From positions 30,143,658 to 30,207,657 of the forward strand of contig NC_054701.1 in the NCBI RefSeq assembly GCF_016097555.1: DNA of 64,000 bases. Reading direction: 5' to 3'. This document shows positions 22,531 to 43,710 of this stretch, piece after piece. The DNA is from Gigantopelta aegis (Eukaryota > Mollusca > Gastropoda > Neomphalida > Peltospiridae). Under the pieces are notes generated by a model, which was not told where the DNA came from, did no database searches, and saw only the letters and a list, made by a program, of their open reading frames with translations. Each line of letters starts with the position of its first letter. The stretch's first letter is position 1. The position numbers and the translations under genes were made by a program.

Positions 22531-22835
22531 AAAAGAAAAGAAGATATGTTATAGATACCTAATAGCAATAGTTAAAAGAAAAGAAGATATGCTATAGATA
22601 CCTAATAGCAATAGTTAAAAGAAAAGAAGATATGCTATAGATACCTAATAGCAATAGTTAAAAGAAAAGAAGATATGCTATAGATACCTAATAGCAATAG
22701 TTAAAAGAAAAGAAGATATGTTATAGATTCCTAATAGCAATAGTTAAAAGAAAAGAAGATATGCTATAGATACCTAATAGCAATAGTTAAAAGAAAAGAA
22801 GATATGCTATAGATACCTAATAGCAATAGTTAAAA
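22531..22835. repeat. 43-bp minisatellite, seven copies
   Basis: Unit AAAAGAAAAGAAGATATGCT followed by ATAGATACCTAATAGCAATA and GTT. The copies are nearly identical, so the array is young. Confidence 0.95.
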
Positions 22836-22959
22836 GCCGCCAGGGTGTCGTAAAATAAAAATGTCTTTTGAAATCAATCCACGTTTTGTTTTGTGTGTTT
22901 GTGTGTTAACTCCTAATAAGGTTCTTTAAACAAAAGACAAAACATGCTTACAAACATAG

Positions 22960-23110
22960 GCGTACGGGCTCCCTTCTTTTTTTTTGGGGGGGGGCAGGCT
23001 CATTTTGGCCCGAATTGAACAAAAGTGCCCGAATCTGGATAACCACATTTATTCATTTCAGCATTATTACTACCAAACAGCTATATAGGGTTACAAACGA
23101 ACCACTACGC
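22960..23110 (-). repeat. Poly(G)-bearing dispersed repeat
   Basis: GGCGTACGGGCTCCC, a T-run, a G-run at about 22986-22994, then GGCCCGAATTGAACAAAAG. Same family as 9976 and 19595. Confidence 0.6.
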
Positions 23111-23121
23111 ATCTGTACACG

Positions 23122-23215
23122 GAATGAATGAATGTTTAACGACACTCCAGCACGAAAAATACATCGGCTATTGGGTGTCAAACTATGGTAATGCAAACAA
23201 ATAAAAATAACAAAT
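23122..23215 (-). mobile_element. 3' end of a GTAACCTCAC-family element
   Basis: GAATGAATGTTTAACGACAC, CAGCACGAAAAATACATCGG, GGGTGTCAAACTATGGTAAT on the minus strand. Confidence 0.65.
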
Positions 23216-23284
23216 AACAAATAAATAATTGTACATGGATTAAAACTAATGTCGTGAGCAAAATGATGGGAAGACATGGTGAAA

Positions 23285-23395
23285 AGATTTCAGGCCAGCT
23301 CATTTTCCCCGAATTTTTCTATCGTTTTTGCACGAATTTGAGGATTTTCTCCAGGACTTGGGGGGGGGGGGGGGGGGGGGGGGGGGACAGTTGCC
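23285..23395 (+). repeat. Poly(G) element with a 27-G run
   Basis: CAGGCCAGCTCATTTTCCCC, TTTTTGCACGAATTTGAGG, ATTTTCTCCAGGACTTG, then 27 uninterrupted G (23360-23386). A possible G-quadruplex site. Confidence 0.65.
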
Positions 23396-23787
23396 ACGTT
23401 GTTGGTGCTTATACTCCAAAAACAAAAAGGGAAACAAACGAAAACAAATGAAAAACAAAACAAAAACAAAAACAAAAAGAAGAAAAAACCCACAAAGTTA
23501 AATCAAACGAAACAGAAATGGAAGAAAAATGAATACGAGAAACAACCCAAAGCTAGATCAGCAGTTATTGAGCGTATAAAAGGGGGTCTATGAAAGTGGC
23601 TTTTTAAAAAATTAATGTTTGCTTTAAAATGTAAACCTATACCAGGCACACGTGCATGTATCATTACAGAGGGGGGGGGGGGGGGGTCTAGACTGTAGCA
23701 GGAATCAATCTATAACAAAATACATACCCTTAACAACAGTATATACAGATTTTAAAACAAAGCGACGAAATGGTAGAATTGAACAAA
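23396..23787. other. A-rich low-complexity DNA
   Basis: AAACAAAAAC runs at 23415-23490 and a second G-run near 23671-23686. No gene. Confidence 0.5.
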
Positions 23788-24085
23788 AAATGTTTGCTTT
23801 GTTTAACAACATCACTAGAGCACATTGATTAATTAATCATCGGCTATTGGATGTCAAACATTTAGTATGTCTAACTCGTAGTCAGAGGAAATCTGCTTAA
23901 TTTGTCTTAATGCAGCAAGGGATCTTTTATATGCACTTTCCCACAGACAGGAAAACACATGCCACGGCCTTTGACCAGTTGTAGTGCACTGGTTGGAACG
24001 AGAAAACCCCAATCAGTTGAATGGATCTATCGAGGTGGTTCGATCATGCGACGCTAGCATCTCAAGCGAGCACTCAACCGAAGAA
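23788..24085 (-). mobile_element. tRNA-derived SINE
   Basis: Minus strand, from the head (near 24060) to the tail: TTTGTTTAACAACATCACTA, ATCGGCTATTGGATGTCAAA, AGGGATCTTTTATATGCACT, CAGTTGTAGTGCACTGG. Confidence 0.8.
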
Positions 24086-24116
24086 TTGAACAATGCCTAG
24101 CATGGATTAAGTACAA

Positions 24117-24168
24117 ACACGAAGGGTCATACGAAGGGTCATACGAAGGGTCATACGAAGGGTTAAAT
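24117..24168. repeat. 12-bp tandem repeat, four copies
   Basis: Unit ACGAAGGGTCAT. Confidence 0.9.
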
Positions 24169-24193
24169 GTTTAACATATGTGTCAAACAGATG

Positions 24194-24254
24194 CAATCTG
24201 ATTAAAATTAGCTCTACTAGTTATTAACCGGTGGAGCTAATTTTAATCAGATTG
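24194..24254. mobile_element. Perfect-arm hairpin MITE
   Basis: The arms are 21 bp and exact: AATCTGATTAAAATTAGCTC is answered by GAGCTAATTTTAATCAGATT, around a 19-bp loop. A half copy is at 12130-12170. Confidence 0.75.
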
Positions 24255-24299
24255 GAAAATAAGATGAAATGAAAATGTAGGTAGTAGTACATTCTTAAG

Positions 24300-25280
24300 T
24301 TCCAGCCCCGTGTAAGGAACTATAGTAAATGAAAAATCACAATAATGTATTTTAATTATGGTAATGTGCTTTAATTTCATTTTACAAGTTTAAAATAATA
24401 CCACCCCCCCCCCCCCTAAAAAAAAGTAATCAACCCCCTCCCCGAAACCCCCAATAATAACACCTGCACAACAGCCACGATGGGTATCAAAGTTACATCA
24501 ACAAGACTAAACTGACTACAAATTATTTATTTCTGAGCCGATTGGTTTCTAAATTGCACCAAAAAAAAGTATTTTGTATTTTTATTTCCAAAACACTTTT
24601 ACTTTTCTTCTTACGTCTAAACAAACTGAAATATTTTATTTTAAAAAGGAAATTTTTCCAGGAGGACGGGACGGACGGGACGGACCTTACAAACATGTGC
24701 AAAGCTGTAGCTTAATAAACAAAACACAAGATCATGCTTAAATTACTAGTATACAAAAAAACACAGAAAAACACATACACAAAAAAACACAAAAAACAAC
24801 AAACAAAACAATTAAGAGATTAAACAATTAGAAACAAACAATTTCTTAGAATAAAACAAATTATCACAGATTAATGCTTTTAGAATTAATTAATTTTTTT
24901 AGAACATGCGGCGTGCTATAATTAACCATTCATGTGGAGACAACTCCTCGAGGTTGTTGTTGTTGTTATCCCTGTATTATGACGAAGAATAGCACTCACA
25001 GGGGGTTCCAAAATGAAAAAAAAAAGAAAAAAAAAGTTTAATCAAATAACATAAATAAAAAGTGATATTACTTTTATTATTAATTAAATAGTGTCACAAT
25101 AAAACAGTTTACCTCAGTTTGAAAATGATAAAAACAACAAGGCACCACAACGCTATACATTTTAATATGATCTGGAATAAATGCAGGAAATGTATAATAA
25201 AAACAATAAATGATTTAAACACAGACAGGTTTTTAAAATCGGTAAAAAAATAAATATATAATAATTTGAAAAAATAAATA
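24300..25280 (+). repeat. Duplicated block, partner of 17095-18160
   Basis: Same order of matched phrases as 17095-18160, with an extra segment at 24525-24690 that is itself shared with 5890-6060, and a C-run near 24403. Confidence 0.6.
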
Positions 25281-25590
25281 TCTCCCAAAATAACATCTTA
25301 AAACTAAGTTATGACAAAGAATAATGAGTTCAAAAAATAAATAAAATAAAACTATGTTAATGCTACTTGAGTGTATCGCTCTCTTCAGTCAAAACCTAAA
25401 AATAAACAAATAAATAAATAAATACTTTGAAAAATAAATAAATAAGTAAATAAATAACAACAACAAAAAGAACAACAACAATCATCATCATCATCATCAT
25501 CGTCATCATCAAATATAAATGTGTAAATAGCAAACCTGACCCCATGCTTACAAAAATTCAAAGCATTATATTATTAACCGTAAATACCTT
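25281..25590. other. Downstream flank of the spermidine synthase-like gene
   Basis: AT-rich, AAATA and ATC short repeats (ATCATC at 25482-25510). The missing last exon or 3' UTR of the minus-strand gene could lie here, but none is identifiable. Confidence 0.35.
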
Positions 25591-25591
25591 A

Positions 25592-25778
25592 AAAACCCCT
25601 AAAACAGTATGCATCTAATCCCTATTATTTTAAGGCCAAAGACCTAAAACAGTATGCATCTAATCCCTATTATTTTAAGGCCAAAGACCTAAAACAGTAT
25701 GCATCTAATCCCTATTATTTTAAGGCCAAAGACCTAAAACAGTATGCATCTAATCCCTATTATTTTAAGGCCAAAGAG
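25592..25778. repeat. 45-bp minisatellite, about four copies
   Basis: Unit AAAACAGTATGCATCTAATC, CCTATTATTTTAAGGCCAAA, GACCT. Near-identical copies. Confidence 0.95.
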
Positions 25779-25820
25779 ACACACGTAAAATATTTAAACT
25801 GCTCTTCTTCATGTACGTGG

Positions 25821-26116
25821 GGCGGGACGTAGCCCAGTAGTTAAGCGCACACCTGATGCACGGTCGGTCTAGGGTCGATCCCTGTCGGTGGACCCATTGG
25901 GCTATTTCTCGTTCCAGCCAGTGCACCGCGACTTATATATCAAAGGCCGTGGTATGTGCTATCATGTCTGTGGGATGGTGCATATAAAAGATCCCTTGCT
26001 ACTAAAGGAAAACTGTAGCGGGTTTTTGCTCTATCACTGTGTTAAAATGACCATGTATGTTTGACATCCAATAGCCGGTGATTAATAAATCAATATGTTC
26101 TAGTGGTGTCGTTAAA
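25821..26116 (+). mobile_element. tRNA-derived SINE, near full length
   Basis: Head GGGCGGGACGTAGCCCAGTA (A box) with B box GGTCTAGGGTCGATCCC, body TTCTCGTTCCAGCCAGTGCA, GGTATGTGCTATCATGTCTG, GTGCATATAAAAGATCCCTT, 3' end CTAGTGGTGTCGTTAAACAA. The best reference copy of this family in the window. Confidence 0.9.
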
Positions 26117-26159
26117 CAAAAAAAATTAAAAAAAAAATTTGATGTACGTTATTATTGGA

Positions 26160-26192
<33 letters not shown>

Positions 26193-26243
26193 ATTACTAT
26201 ACGTACCAGTCAAAATACCAAAAATACATGTTAACATATTTAC

Positions 26244-35791
<9,548 letters not shown>

Positions 35792-35811
35792 CTCAGATTA
35801 CATTCAACACT

Positions 35812-36029
35812 GCAAAGTTTGTGGAATGTGTGTTAGTGAAAAAAAAAGAACTGAAATAATAAAAAACAGATAACACAACAAACAAACAACAAACAACCAG
35901 GGAATGCGGTAATATTAATACTGTCTACATATATTATTTTATACTAATCTTAAAACAACAACAACCCTCCCCCCCCCAAAAAAAAATAATTAATAATAAT
36001 TAAACAACGACTATATACAAAACGCTGAG
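35812..36029. other. Upstream of the first coding exon of the spermidine synthase-like gene
   Basis: AT-rich and A-rich. On the minus strand ACTTTGCAG just before TGTTGAATG (35811) is an acceptor-like site, so the true first exon may lie further up. No promoter is identified. Confidence 0.35.
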
Positions 36030-36245
36030 CTATCCTGTCTGTAAGCAATACATATAAACTATTTATTGTTATATCAAGGGATCTTTTATATGAACATTCC
36101 CACATATTAGGCATCTCACACCACGGTCTTTGATATACTAGTTGTTGGGCACAGGCTGGGAGGGGGACCCCGATGTATCCGACAAGGAGATTCGATCCTA
36201 CAAACTAACATCATGCCAGCGCTCTACCGACTGAGCTAGATCCGC
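36030..36245 (-). mobile_element. tRNA-derived SINE, third head type
   Basis: The minus strand starts GGCGGATCTAGCTCAGTCGG, TAGAGCGCTGGCATG, with B-box GGATCGAATCTCC: a very tRNA-like head. Body: GATCCCTTGATATAAC.. is worn. Confidence 0.75.
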
Positions 36246-36498
36246 CTCACATATGGCAGTTACAGGTGGTGTAAAATAAAAGTCGTATGCCACATATGAT
36301 GAAAACAGCTATCGTCGGCGAGGCAAAATCCGCTACATTGCTGGGAAGTGTATAGAAGATGAGTTTTGGGGTCGAAACTCTTCTCTGCTCAAGCAAGTTT
36401 TTTTTTTCAATACATTTTCTCGATCCCCCTATAAACTTCGCACGCCCCAGTCTAGACCTCTTCCTGCTACAATTCCCGCATACGCGCCCCAATCCTCA

Positions 36499-37560
36499 AT
36501 ACATTACCTTATTATGTGCAGTGATTTCAACACTATAATATTACAGTCCTATGCACTGTTTTAAACCTTTATACATTACCTTATTATGTGCAGTGATTTC
36601 AACACTATAATATTACAGTCCTATGCACTGTTTTAAACCTTTATATATTACCTTATTATGTGCAGTGGTTTCAACACTATAATATTACAGTCCTATGCAC
36701 TGTTTTAAACCTTTATATATTACCTTATTATGTGCAGTGATTTCAACACTATAATATTACAGTCCTATGCACTGTTTTAAACCTTTATATATTACCTTAT
36801 TATGTGCAGTGGTTTCAACACTATAATATTACAGTCCTATGCACTGTTTTAAACCTTTATATATTACCTTATTATGTGCAGTGGTTTCAACACTATAATA
36901 GTACAGTCCTATGCACTGGTTTTAAACATTTATATATTACTTTATTCCTCAGTGGTTTCAACACTATAATATTACAGTCCTGTGCGCTTGTTTTAACCAT
37001 TATATGTTACCTTATTCCTCAGTGGTTTCAACATTATGATATTACAGTCCTGTGCGCTGGTTTTAAACCTTTATATGTTACCTTATTCCTCAGTGGTTTC
37101 AACACTATGATATTACAGTCCTGTGCGCTGGTTTTAAACCTTTATATATTACCTTATTCCGCAGTGGTTTCAACACTATGATATTACAGTCCTGTGCGCT
37201 TGTTTTAACCATTATATGTTACCTTATTCCTCAGTGGTTTCAACACTATGATATTACAGTCCTGTGCGCTGGTTTTAAACCTTTATATATTACCTTATTC
37301 CGCAGTGGTTTTAACACTATGATATTAGTCATATCCGTTGGTTTTAACCTTTATATATTACCTTATTCCACAGTGGTTTCAACACTAAAATTAGTCCTAT
37401 GCACTGGTTTTAACCATTATATATTACCTTATTCCACAGTGGTTTCAACACTAAAATTAGTCCTATGCACTGGTTTTAACCATTATATATTACCTTATTC
37501 TGCAGTGGTTTCAATACTATAGCGTTACTGACCTGTACACTGGTTTTGAAATGAATACCA
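36499..37560. repeat. 72-bp minisatellite, about 14-15 copies
   Basis: Unit ATTACCTTATTATGTGCAGT, GATTTCAACACTATAATATT, ACAGTCCTATGCACTGTTTT, AAACCTTTAT. Early units are almost identical; later units (after 36900) carry CCTCAGTGG or CCGCAGTGG and are more diverged. Confidence 0.95.
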
Positions 37561-38529
37561 TTACCTTATTCTGCAATCGTTTTAACACTAGGACACATCG
37601 TGTTGAAAAGAACGTCAGTTACACGCCATTCAGGTGTAAGGAAAGTAAGGAAATAAAGGGCTCGTCACACATAGCTTATTTCAATGGAATACGTGATCAC
37701 TCAAGCCTGCAAAGTTGCGATGAGTAACCATACAATAAATGTATGCCAGGTCACTCAGTCACACTCGAATTAATCAAACCCACGGAACTTGTATAGATCT
37801 AGACTACATACTAAATCTCACCACATACAATAAGGGCTAAGTTCAGCCAGCGAACGTTGTGTTAACGTTCGCGAACTATTTGACTGGTTCCCGACATGGT
37901 CATTTGGTTTAAAGTGAAGCGCATAAACCAGTTTACCGGACGTTTTTTCTGCCCATGTGTCTGGCATGAAAGACCTTATAGAATGAAAATGGAAAATGGA
38001 ATAGAGAATAATGCAGATACTGATTGAAGTGACTATCCTGATTTTATTAGAATAAACAGTGAATTAATCTACCCATACATAATACATCTAAGTGAGGAAA
38101 CCTGTAGAATATTCAAAATATACAGTCGTGTATCGAAAAATACATTTGAGACTTGTTATGACTTACGTATTTCAAATTTTTATTGGCGATTTGTAAAAAA
38201 AGCTTTGTAACCCCACAGTCATATTATTGGCCTGAAAATGGCGGGAAAAGGGGTTTTTGGATTTTTAAAAATATCTTGATAGCTGTTAATATGTAAATAT
38301 ATGTAAATAATACTTAATCTTAACTGCGTTTTTTTTTTTTTTGCATAATAAATGTATCATACATATCAAGTAACAAGTTTTAATTAAACACTATTTTTGT
38401 GGAAAGTAACTTTGATATTGTAATTATGTATTATTTATTTTAAAAATATAAAACTATTTTGTTATTAAATTAGGATACACGTTCTCTAAAAAGAACACCG
38501 AGAAATTAAATTCCAAGATTAATATAGGT
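37561..38529. other. Between the minisatellite and C1q C; no gene seen
   Basis: Contains a 9-bp-arm hairpin GCGAACGTT..AACGTTCGC at 37850-37872 and AT-rich DNA. No exon 1 for C1q gene C could be found. Confidence 0.4.
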
Positions 38530-38916
38530 ACTGTGTGCGGTAAACAGTATCGGTCTACAGGCTGGTAGGTACTGGGTTCGGATCCCAGTCGAGGCATGGG
38601 ATTTTTAATGCAGATACCGACTCCAAATCCTGAGTGAGTGCTCCGCAAGGCTCAGTGGGTAGGTGTAAACCACTTGCACCGACCAGTGATCCATAACTGG
38701 TTCAACAAAGGCCATGGTTTGTGCTATCCTGCCTGTGGCAAGCGCAAATAAAAGATCCCTTGCTGCTAATCGGAAGAGTAGCCCATGTAGTGGCGACAGC
38801 GGGTTTCCTCTCAAAATCTGTGTGGTCCTTAACCATATGTCTGACGCCATATAACCGTAAAATAATGTGCTAAGTGCGTCGTTAAATAAAACATTTCTTT
38901 CTTTCTTTCTTTTCAG
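38530..38916 (+). mobile_element. Composite SINE: second-type head, first-type tail
   Basis: Head GGTAGGTACTGGGTTCGGAT with CCCAGTCGAGGCATGGG, then AACTGGTTCAACAAAGGCCA, GCGCAAATAAAAGATCCCTT, GTGTGGTCCTTAACCATATG and TAAGTGCGTCGTTAAATAAA. From AACTGGTTC on it matches the truncated SINE at 26850. Confidence 0.85.
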
Positions 38917-39011
38917 CATACAAGTCTCATATAATACTAGTTAACTTAAATTTCACATGTATTTTCGAGTGTGGCTGATCATGTAATAATACTAATTCCA
39001 TATTTTTTCAG

Positions 39012-39442
39012 ATAGCAAAGCACTGATTAGTTTCAGAGCAGGATTTTCATACAAACCGGTTCAAATAAAATTCAGCAATGGTCAAACCGTGATCTTCGAT
39101 GACGTCTACCTCAACGACGGTTACGCATACAATTCACGATCAGGAAGATTTCACGCACCAATGTCTGGACTATATTTGTTTACCCTGGATGTCTTCCCAA
39201 CTTCTTCAGAAATGGAGTTTAAATTAGTTAAAGACGGCAAAGCGGTAGCGTGGCTGGTTTCTAAAAATTCTGGAAGAAGAGCAAGCATCGAAACAGCGAT
39301 ACACCTACATAAAGACCAAGAGGTGTGGATTGTGAAGACCTCTGGTGGCAACGCCTTGCGTGACAGCCAGTTGTCAACGTTCAGTGGCGTTCTTCTTTCA
39401 GCCGACCAAGTCAGCCCTCTTGCGTCATCAATGCTGGGATAA
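39012..39442 (+). CDS. C1q-domain protein C, exon 2 only (partial)
   Basis: An intact acceptor (TTTTTTCAG|AT) opens a 431-nt exon, the same length as exon 2 of A and B, ending in TAA. It encodes a full C1q domain: LISFRAGF, VIFDDVYLNDGYAY, SGRFHAPMSGLYLFT, ATTENUATED SVVG end (SSMLG). Changes at usually constant places (MSG for VSG, SGRRAS for SGGTES) suggest drift. No signal peptide/coiled-coil exon is recognised between gene B and here; the spermidine synthase-like gene occupies much of that interval on the other strand. Either exon 1 is far upstream or diverged, or the gene has lost it and is decaying. Confidence 0.7.
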
Positions 39443-39469
39443 ATTTTGTAATAGACGTTCAAGTTATTG

Positions 39470-42400
39470 TTCATTACATTTTACTGTCTTACTGTGTTTT
39501 CAAGTTATCTATTACATTTAACTGTCACACCGTATTTTCACGTTATTATCCATTACATTTTACAATCTTACCGTATTTCCCAGTTTTTATCTATTACATT
39601 TTTCAGTCTTACCGTATTTCCCAGTTTTTATGTATTACATTTTGTTACAGTCTTACCGTATTTTGAAGTTATTATCATTTGTATTTTATGCTCTTACTAT
39701 ATTTTCATGTTATTATCCATTACATTTTTCAGTCTTACTGTATTCGCAAGTTCTTATCTATTACATTTTACTGTCTTACTGTTTTTTCAAGTTATTATCC
39801 ATTACATTTCACAGTCTTACTTTATTTTAAAATTATTATCCATTACATGTTACTCTCTTTCTGTATTTTCAAGTTATTATCCATTACATTTTACTCTCTG
39901 TATTTTCAAGTTATTATCCATTACATTTTACTCTCTGTATTTTTATGTTATTATCCATTACATTTTACTCTGTATTTTTATGTTGTTATCCATTACATTT
40001 TACTCTCTGTATTTTCAAGTTATTATCCATTACATTTTACTCTCTGTATTTTTATGTTATTATCCATTACATTTTACTCTCTGTATTTTTATGTTATTAT
40101 TCATTATATTTTACTCTCTGTATTTTCAAGTTATTATTCATTGTATTTTACTCTCTGTATTTTTATGTTATTATCCATTACATTTTACTCTCTTTCTGTA
40201 TTTTCAAGTTATTATCCATTACATTTTACTCTCTTTCTGTATTTTCAAGTTATTATTCATTACATTTTACTCTCTGTATTTTTGTTATTTCATTATATTT
40301 TACTCTCTGTATTTTCAAGTTATTATCCATTACATTTTACTCTGTATTTTTATATTATTATCCATTACATTTTACTCTCTGTATTTTTATGTTATTATTC
40401 ATTACATTTTACTCTCTGTATTTTCAAGTTATTATCCATTACATTTTACTCTGTATTTTTATATTATTATCCATTACATTTTACTCTCTGTATTTTTATG
40501 TTATTATTCATTACATTTTACTCTCTGTATTTTCAAGTTATTATCCATTACATTTTACTCTGTATTTTTATATTATTATCCATTACATTTTACTCTCTGT
40601 ATTTTTATGTTATTATTCATTACATTTTACTCTGTGTATTTTTATGTTATTATCCATTACATTTTATTCTGTATTTTTATGTTATTATCCATTACATTTT
40701 ACTCTCAGTATTTTTATGTTATTATCCATTACATTTTACTTTCTGTATTTTTATGTTATTATCCATTACATTTTACTCTCTTTCTGTATTTTCAAGTTAT
40801 TATCCATTACATTTTACTCTCTGTATTTTCAAGTTAATATCCATTACATTTTACTCTCTGTATTTTCAAGTTATTATCCATTACATTTTACTCTCTGTAT
40901 TTTTATGTTATTATCCATTACATTTTACTCTCTGTATTTTCAAGTTATTATCCATTACATATTACTCTCTGTATTTTCACGTTATTATCCATTACATTTT
41001 ACAATCTTACCGTATTTCCCAGTTTTTATCTATTACATTTTTCAGTCTTACCGTATTTCCCAGTTTTTATGTATTACATTTTTTTACAGTCTTACCGTAT
41101 TTTGAAGTTATTATCATTTGTATTTTATGCTCTTACTATATTTTCATGTTATTATCCATTACATTTTTCAGTCTTACTGTATTCGCAAGTTCTTATCTAT
41201 TACATTTTACTGTCTTACTGTTTTTTCAAGTTATTATCCATTACATTTCACAGTCTTACTTTATTTTAAAATTATTATCCATTACATGTTACTCTCTTTC
41301 TGTATTTTCAAGTTATTATCCATTACATTTTACTCTCTGTATTTTCAAGTTATTATCCATTACATTTTACTTTCTGTATTTTCAAGTTATTATCCATTAC
41401 ATTTTACTCTCTGTATTTTCAAGTTATTATCCATTACATTTTACTCTCTGTATTTTTATGTTATTATCCATTACATTTTACTCTGTATTTTTATGTTGTT
41501 ATCCATTACATTTTACTCTCTGTATTTTCAAGTTATTATCCATTACATTTTACTCTCTGTATTTTTATGTTATTATCCATTACATTTTACTCTCTGTATT
41601 TTTATGTTATTATTCATTATATTTTACTCTCTGTATTTTCAAGTTATTATTCATTGTATTTTACTCTCTGTATTTTTATGTTATTATCCATTACATTTTA
41701 CTCTCTTTCTGTATTTTCAAGTTATTATCCATTACATTTTACTCTCTTTCTGTATTTTCAAGTTATTATTCATTACATTTTACTCTCTGTATTTTTGTTA
41801 TTTCATTATATTTTACTCTCTGTATTTTCAAGTTATTATCCATTACATTTTACTCTGTATTTTTATATTATTATCCATTACATTTTACTCTCTGTATTTT
41901 TATGTTATTATTCATTACATTTTACTCTCTGTATTTTCAAGTTATTATCCATTACATTTTACTCTGTATTTTTATATTATTATCCATTACATTTTACTCT
42001 CTGTATTTTTATGTTATTATTCATTACATTTTACTCTCTGTATTTTCAAGTTATTATCCATTACATTTTACTCTGTATTTTTATATTATTATCCATTACA
42101 TTTTACTCTCTGTATTTTTATGTTATTATTCATTACATTTTACTCTGTGTATTTTTATGTTATTATCCATTACATTTTATTCTGTATTTTTATGTTATTA
42201 TCCATTACATTTTACTCTCAGTATTTTTATGTTATTATCCATTACATTTTACTCTCTGTATTTTTATGTTATTATCCATTACATTTTACTCTCTTTCTGT
42301 ATTTTCAAGTTATTATCCATTACATTTTACTCTCTGTATTTTCAAGTTATTATCCATTACATTTTACTCTCTGTATTTTCAAGTTATTATCCATTACATT

Positions 42401-42570
42401 TTACTCTCTGTATTTTTATGTTATTATCCATTACATTTTACTCTCTGTATTTTCAAGTTATTATCCATTACATATTACTCTCTGTATTTTCAAGTTATTA
42501 TCCATTACATTTTACTCTCTTTCTGTATTTTCATGTTATTATCCATTATATTTTACATTACATGTATCGG
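39470..42570. repeat. Two-level minisatellite (37-bp unit; 1,439-bp higher-order unit)
   Basis: Basic unit GTTATTATCCATTACATTTT, ACTCTCTGTATTTTCAA (35-41 bp variants). A distinctive stretch (CAGTCTTACCGTATTTCCCA at about 39602 and about 41042) recurs at an offset of 1,439 bp together with its neighbours, so a long block was duplicated. The array begins about 30 bp after the stop codon of C1q C. Confidence 0.95.
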
Positions 42571-42599
42571 TATTGCCACCAAATAACAACCCCAAATGA

Positions 42600-42785
42600 T
42601 AGTAAACAGTTTACATGCATTTGTTTTAATTTGAGTGGGATTTAGCTCAGTAGTGTTGTTTCACGCATTTCCATATAGTGCTCCACGACTGGTATATCAA
42701 AGGTGAGCTGTCCTATGACCTGTGAGAAAGTGAATATATAAGACCCGCTGTTACTAATCGGTAAGAGTAGTATAGGCAGCATATA
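42600..42785 (+). mobile_element. Worn SINE
   Basis: GTGGGATTTAGCTCAGTAGT head and GCTCCACGACTGGTATATCA, CTGTTACTAATCGGTAAGAG body; tail cut by the hairpin element. Confidence 0.6.
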
Positions 42786-42940
42786 AGACTCCATCATATG
42801 TGGTCATGTGGGATAGAAAAAATATATTCTCGGTAGTGAAAATTTTGACCTGGGACGAGGCTTACCGAGTCCCATGGTCGAAATGTTCACCACCGAGGGT
42901 GTACTTTTTCTATCCCACATGACCGCATATGATGGAGTCT
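42786..42940. mobile_element. 155-bp hairpin MITE
   Basis: AGACTCCATCATATGTGGTC and inverse GACCGCATATGATGGAGTCT; inner arms carry GTGGGATAGAAAAA / TTTTTCTATCCCAC. Confidence 0.85.
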
Positions 42941-43118
42941 TTTTTTTTCTTACATAGCTTTCTTTCATAGGATAGCTCTGTCCTGAGGATGAGAGAAAAA
43001 GGTTTCCTCTTTCACTAGATCAAGTGTACAAAAGTTAATCACCTAACAGCCGCAATTAATATACTGAAAAGCACAGTAAACGTGAAGATGTTAATATACG
43101 TGATGCAGTTTATTCGAT

Positions 43119-43325
43119 AAGGGGCCGTCCATAATTTTCAAAATTTTCACAAGTGTACAAAGACCACCCCCCCCCCCCCTAAAAGTGTACATCCCCAAAA
43201 GAAAAATGTTTATCGACATTTTTCATTTTCAAAACAAGTGTACACTGGGCCCTTAACCCCCTCCCCACATCCCGCGTACGGTTTGTACGCTCGTGAAAAT
43301 GTTGAAAATTATTGACGGTCCCTAA
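43119..43325. mobile_element. MITE with about 38-bp inverted ends
   Basis: GGGGCCGTCCATAATTTTCA and inverse TGAAAATTATTGACGGTCCC-like ends; a C-run inside at about 43168-43180. Confidence 0.7.
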
Positions 43326-43682
43326 ACGGACTGCTGCAATAAGCCTAAAATGTACGCAACATATTGGTGATTTTAAAAGATACAAAACCTAAGGGGCTTC
43401 AAACTGAATTAATTTAAAGAAATTAAAGAAAACTAAATTAATAAATGCGTTTCTTTTGTTGTTCGGTATAATTATGTGCTGGGTTTTGTCATGAAACAAA
43501 ACTTTCATCTCCGTTCTTGTTTCCTCAAACCCTCCACAACGAAAGTATAGACATATTCCACAAAAATCAAAGCAGCAAAGCCGTTAGTATATTATTATCT
43601 AGGGTCGGGTCTCTATAGTATGTAAACAGTATAAACTGTTATCTCGATTGTACCTAGCTTGACCTTGACCTCGAGGAATAAA
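43326..43682. other. Upstream of C1q D
   Basis: AT-rich, nothing recognised. Confidence 0.4.
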
Positions 43683-43710
43683 GATAAGGATCCATGTCCA
43701 GCTGTTGTTT
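43683..43710 (+). promoter_or_regulatory. C1q promoter block, gene D (rearranged)
   Basis: CAGCTGTTGTTT at 43699-43710, 90 bp before the ATG. Here the GATAAG lies just upstream (43683-43688) instead of downstream. Confidence 0.5.

Noticed and set aside
26112-26243. Read-through C terminus of the spermidine synthase-like protein (VNMLTCIFG...)
   Set aside because: It begins exactly at a GTAAAT donor and is hydrophobic with Asp/Val repeats, unlike the family; a separate short last exon is more likely.
36030-36245. Functional tRNA gene on the minus strand
   Set aside because: A and B boxes are good, but no complete cloverleaf can be drawn and the sequence continues into a SINE body.
39679-42645. 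A 988-codon ORF rich in Phe, Leu, Tyr and Ile, with several overlapping long ORFs in other frames
   Set aside because: It lies wholly in the 37-bp repeat array. Several plus-strand frames are open because the unit lacks stops, and 37 is not a multiple of 3, so the peptide merely cycles through the frames.
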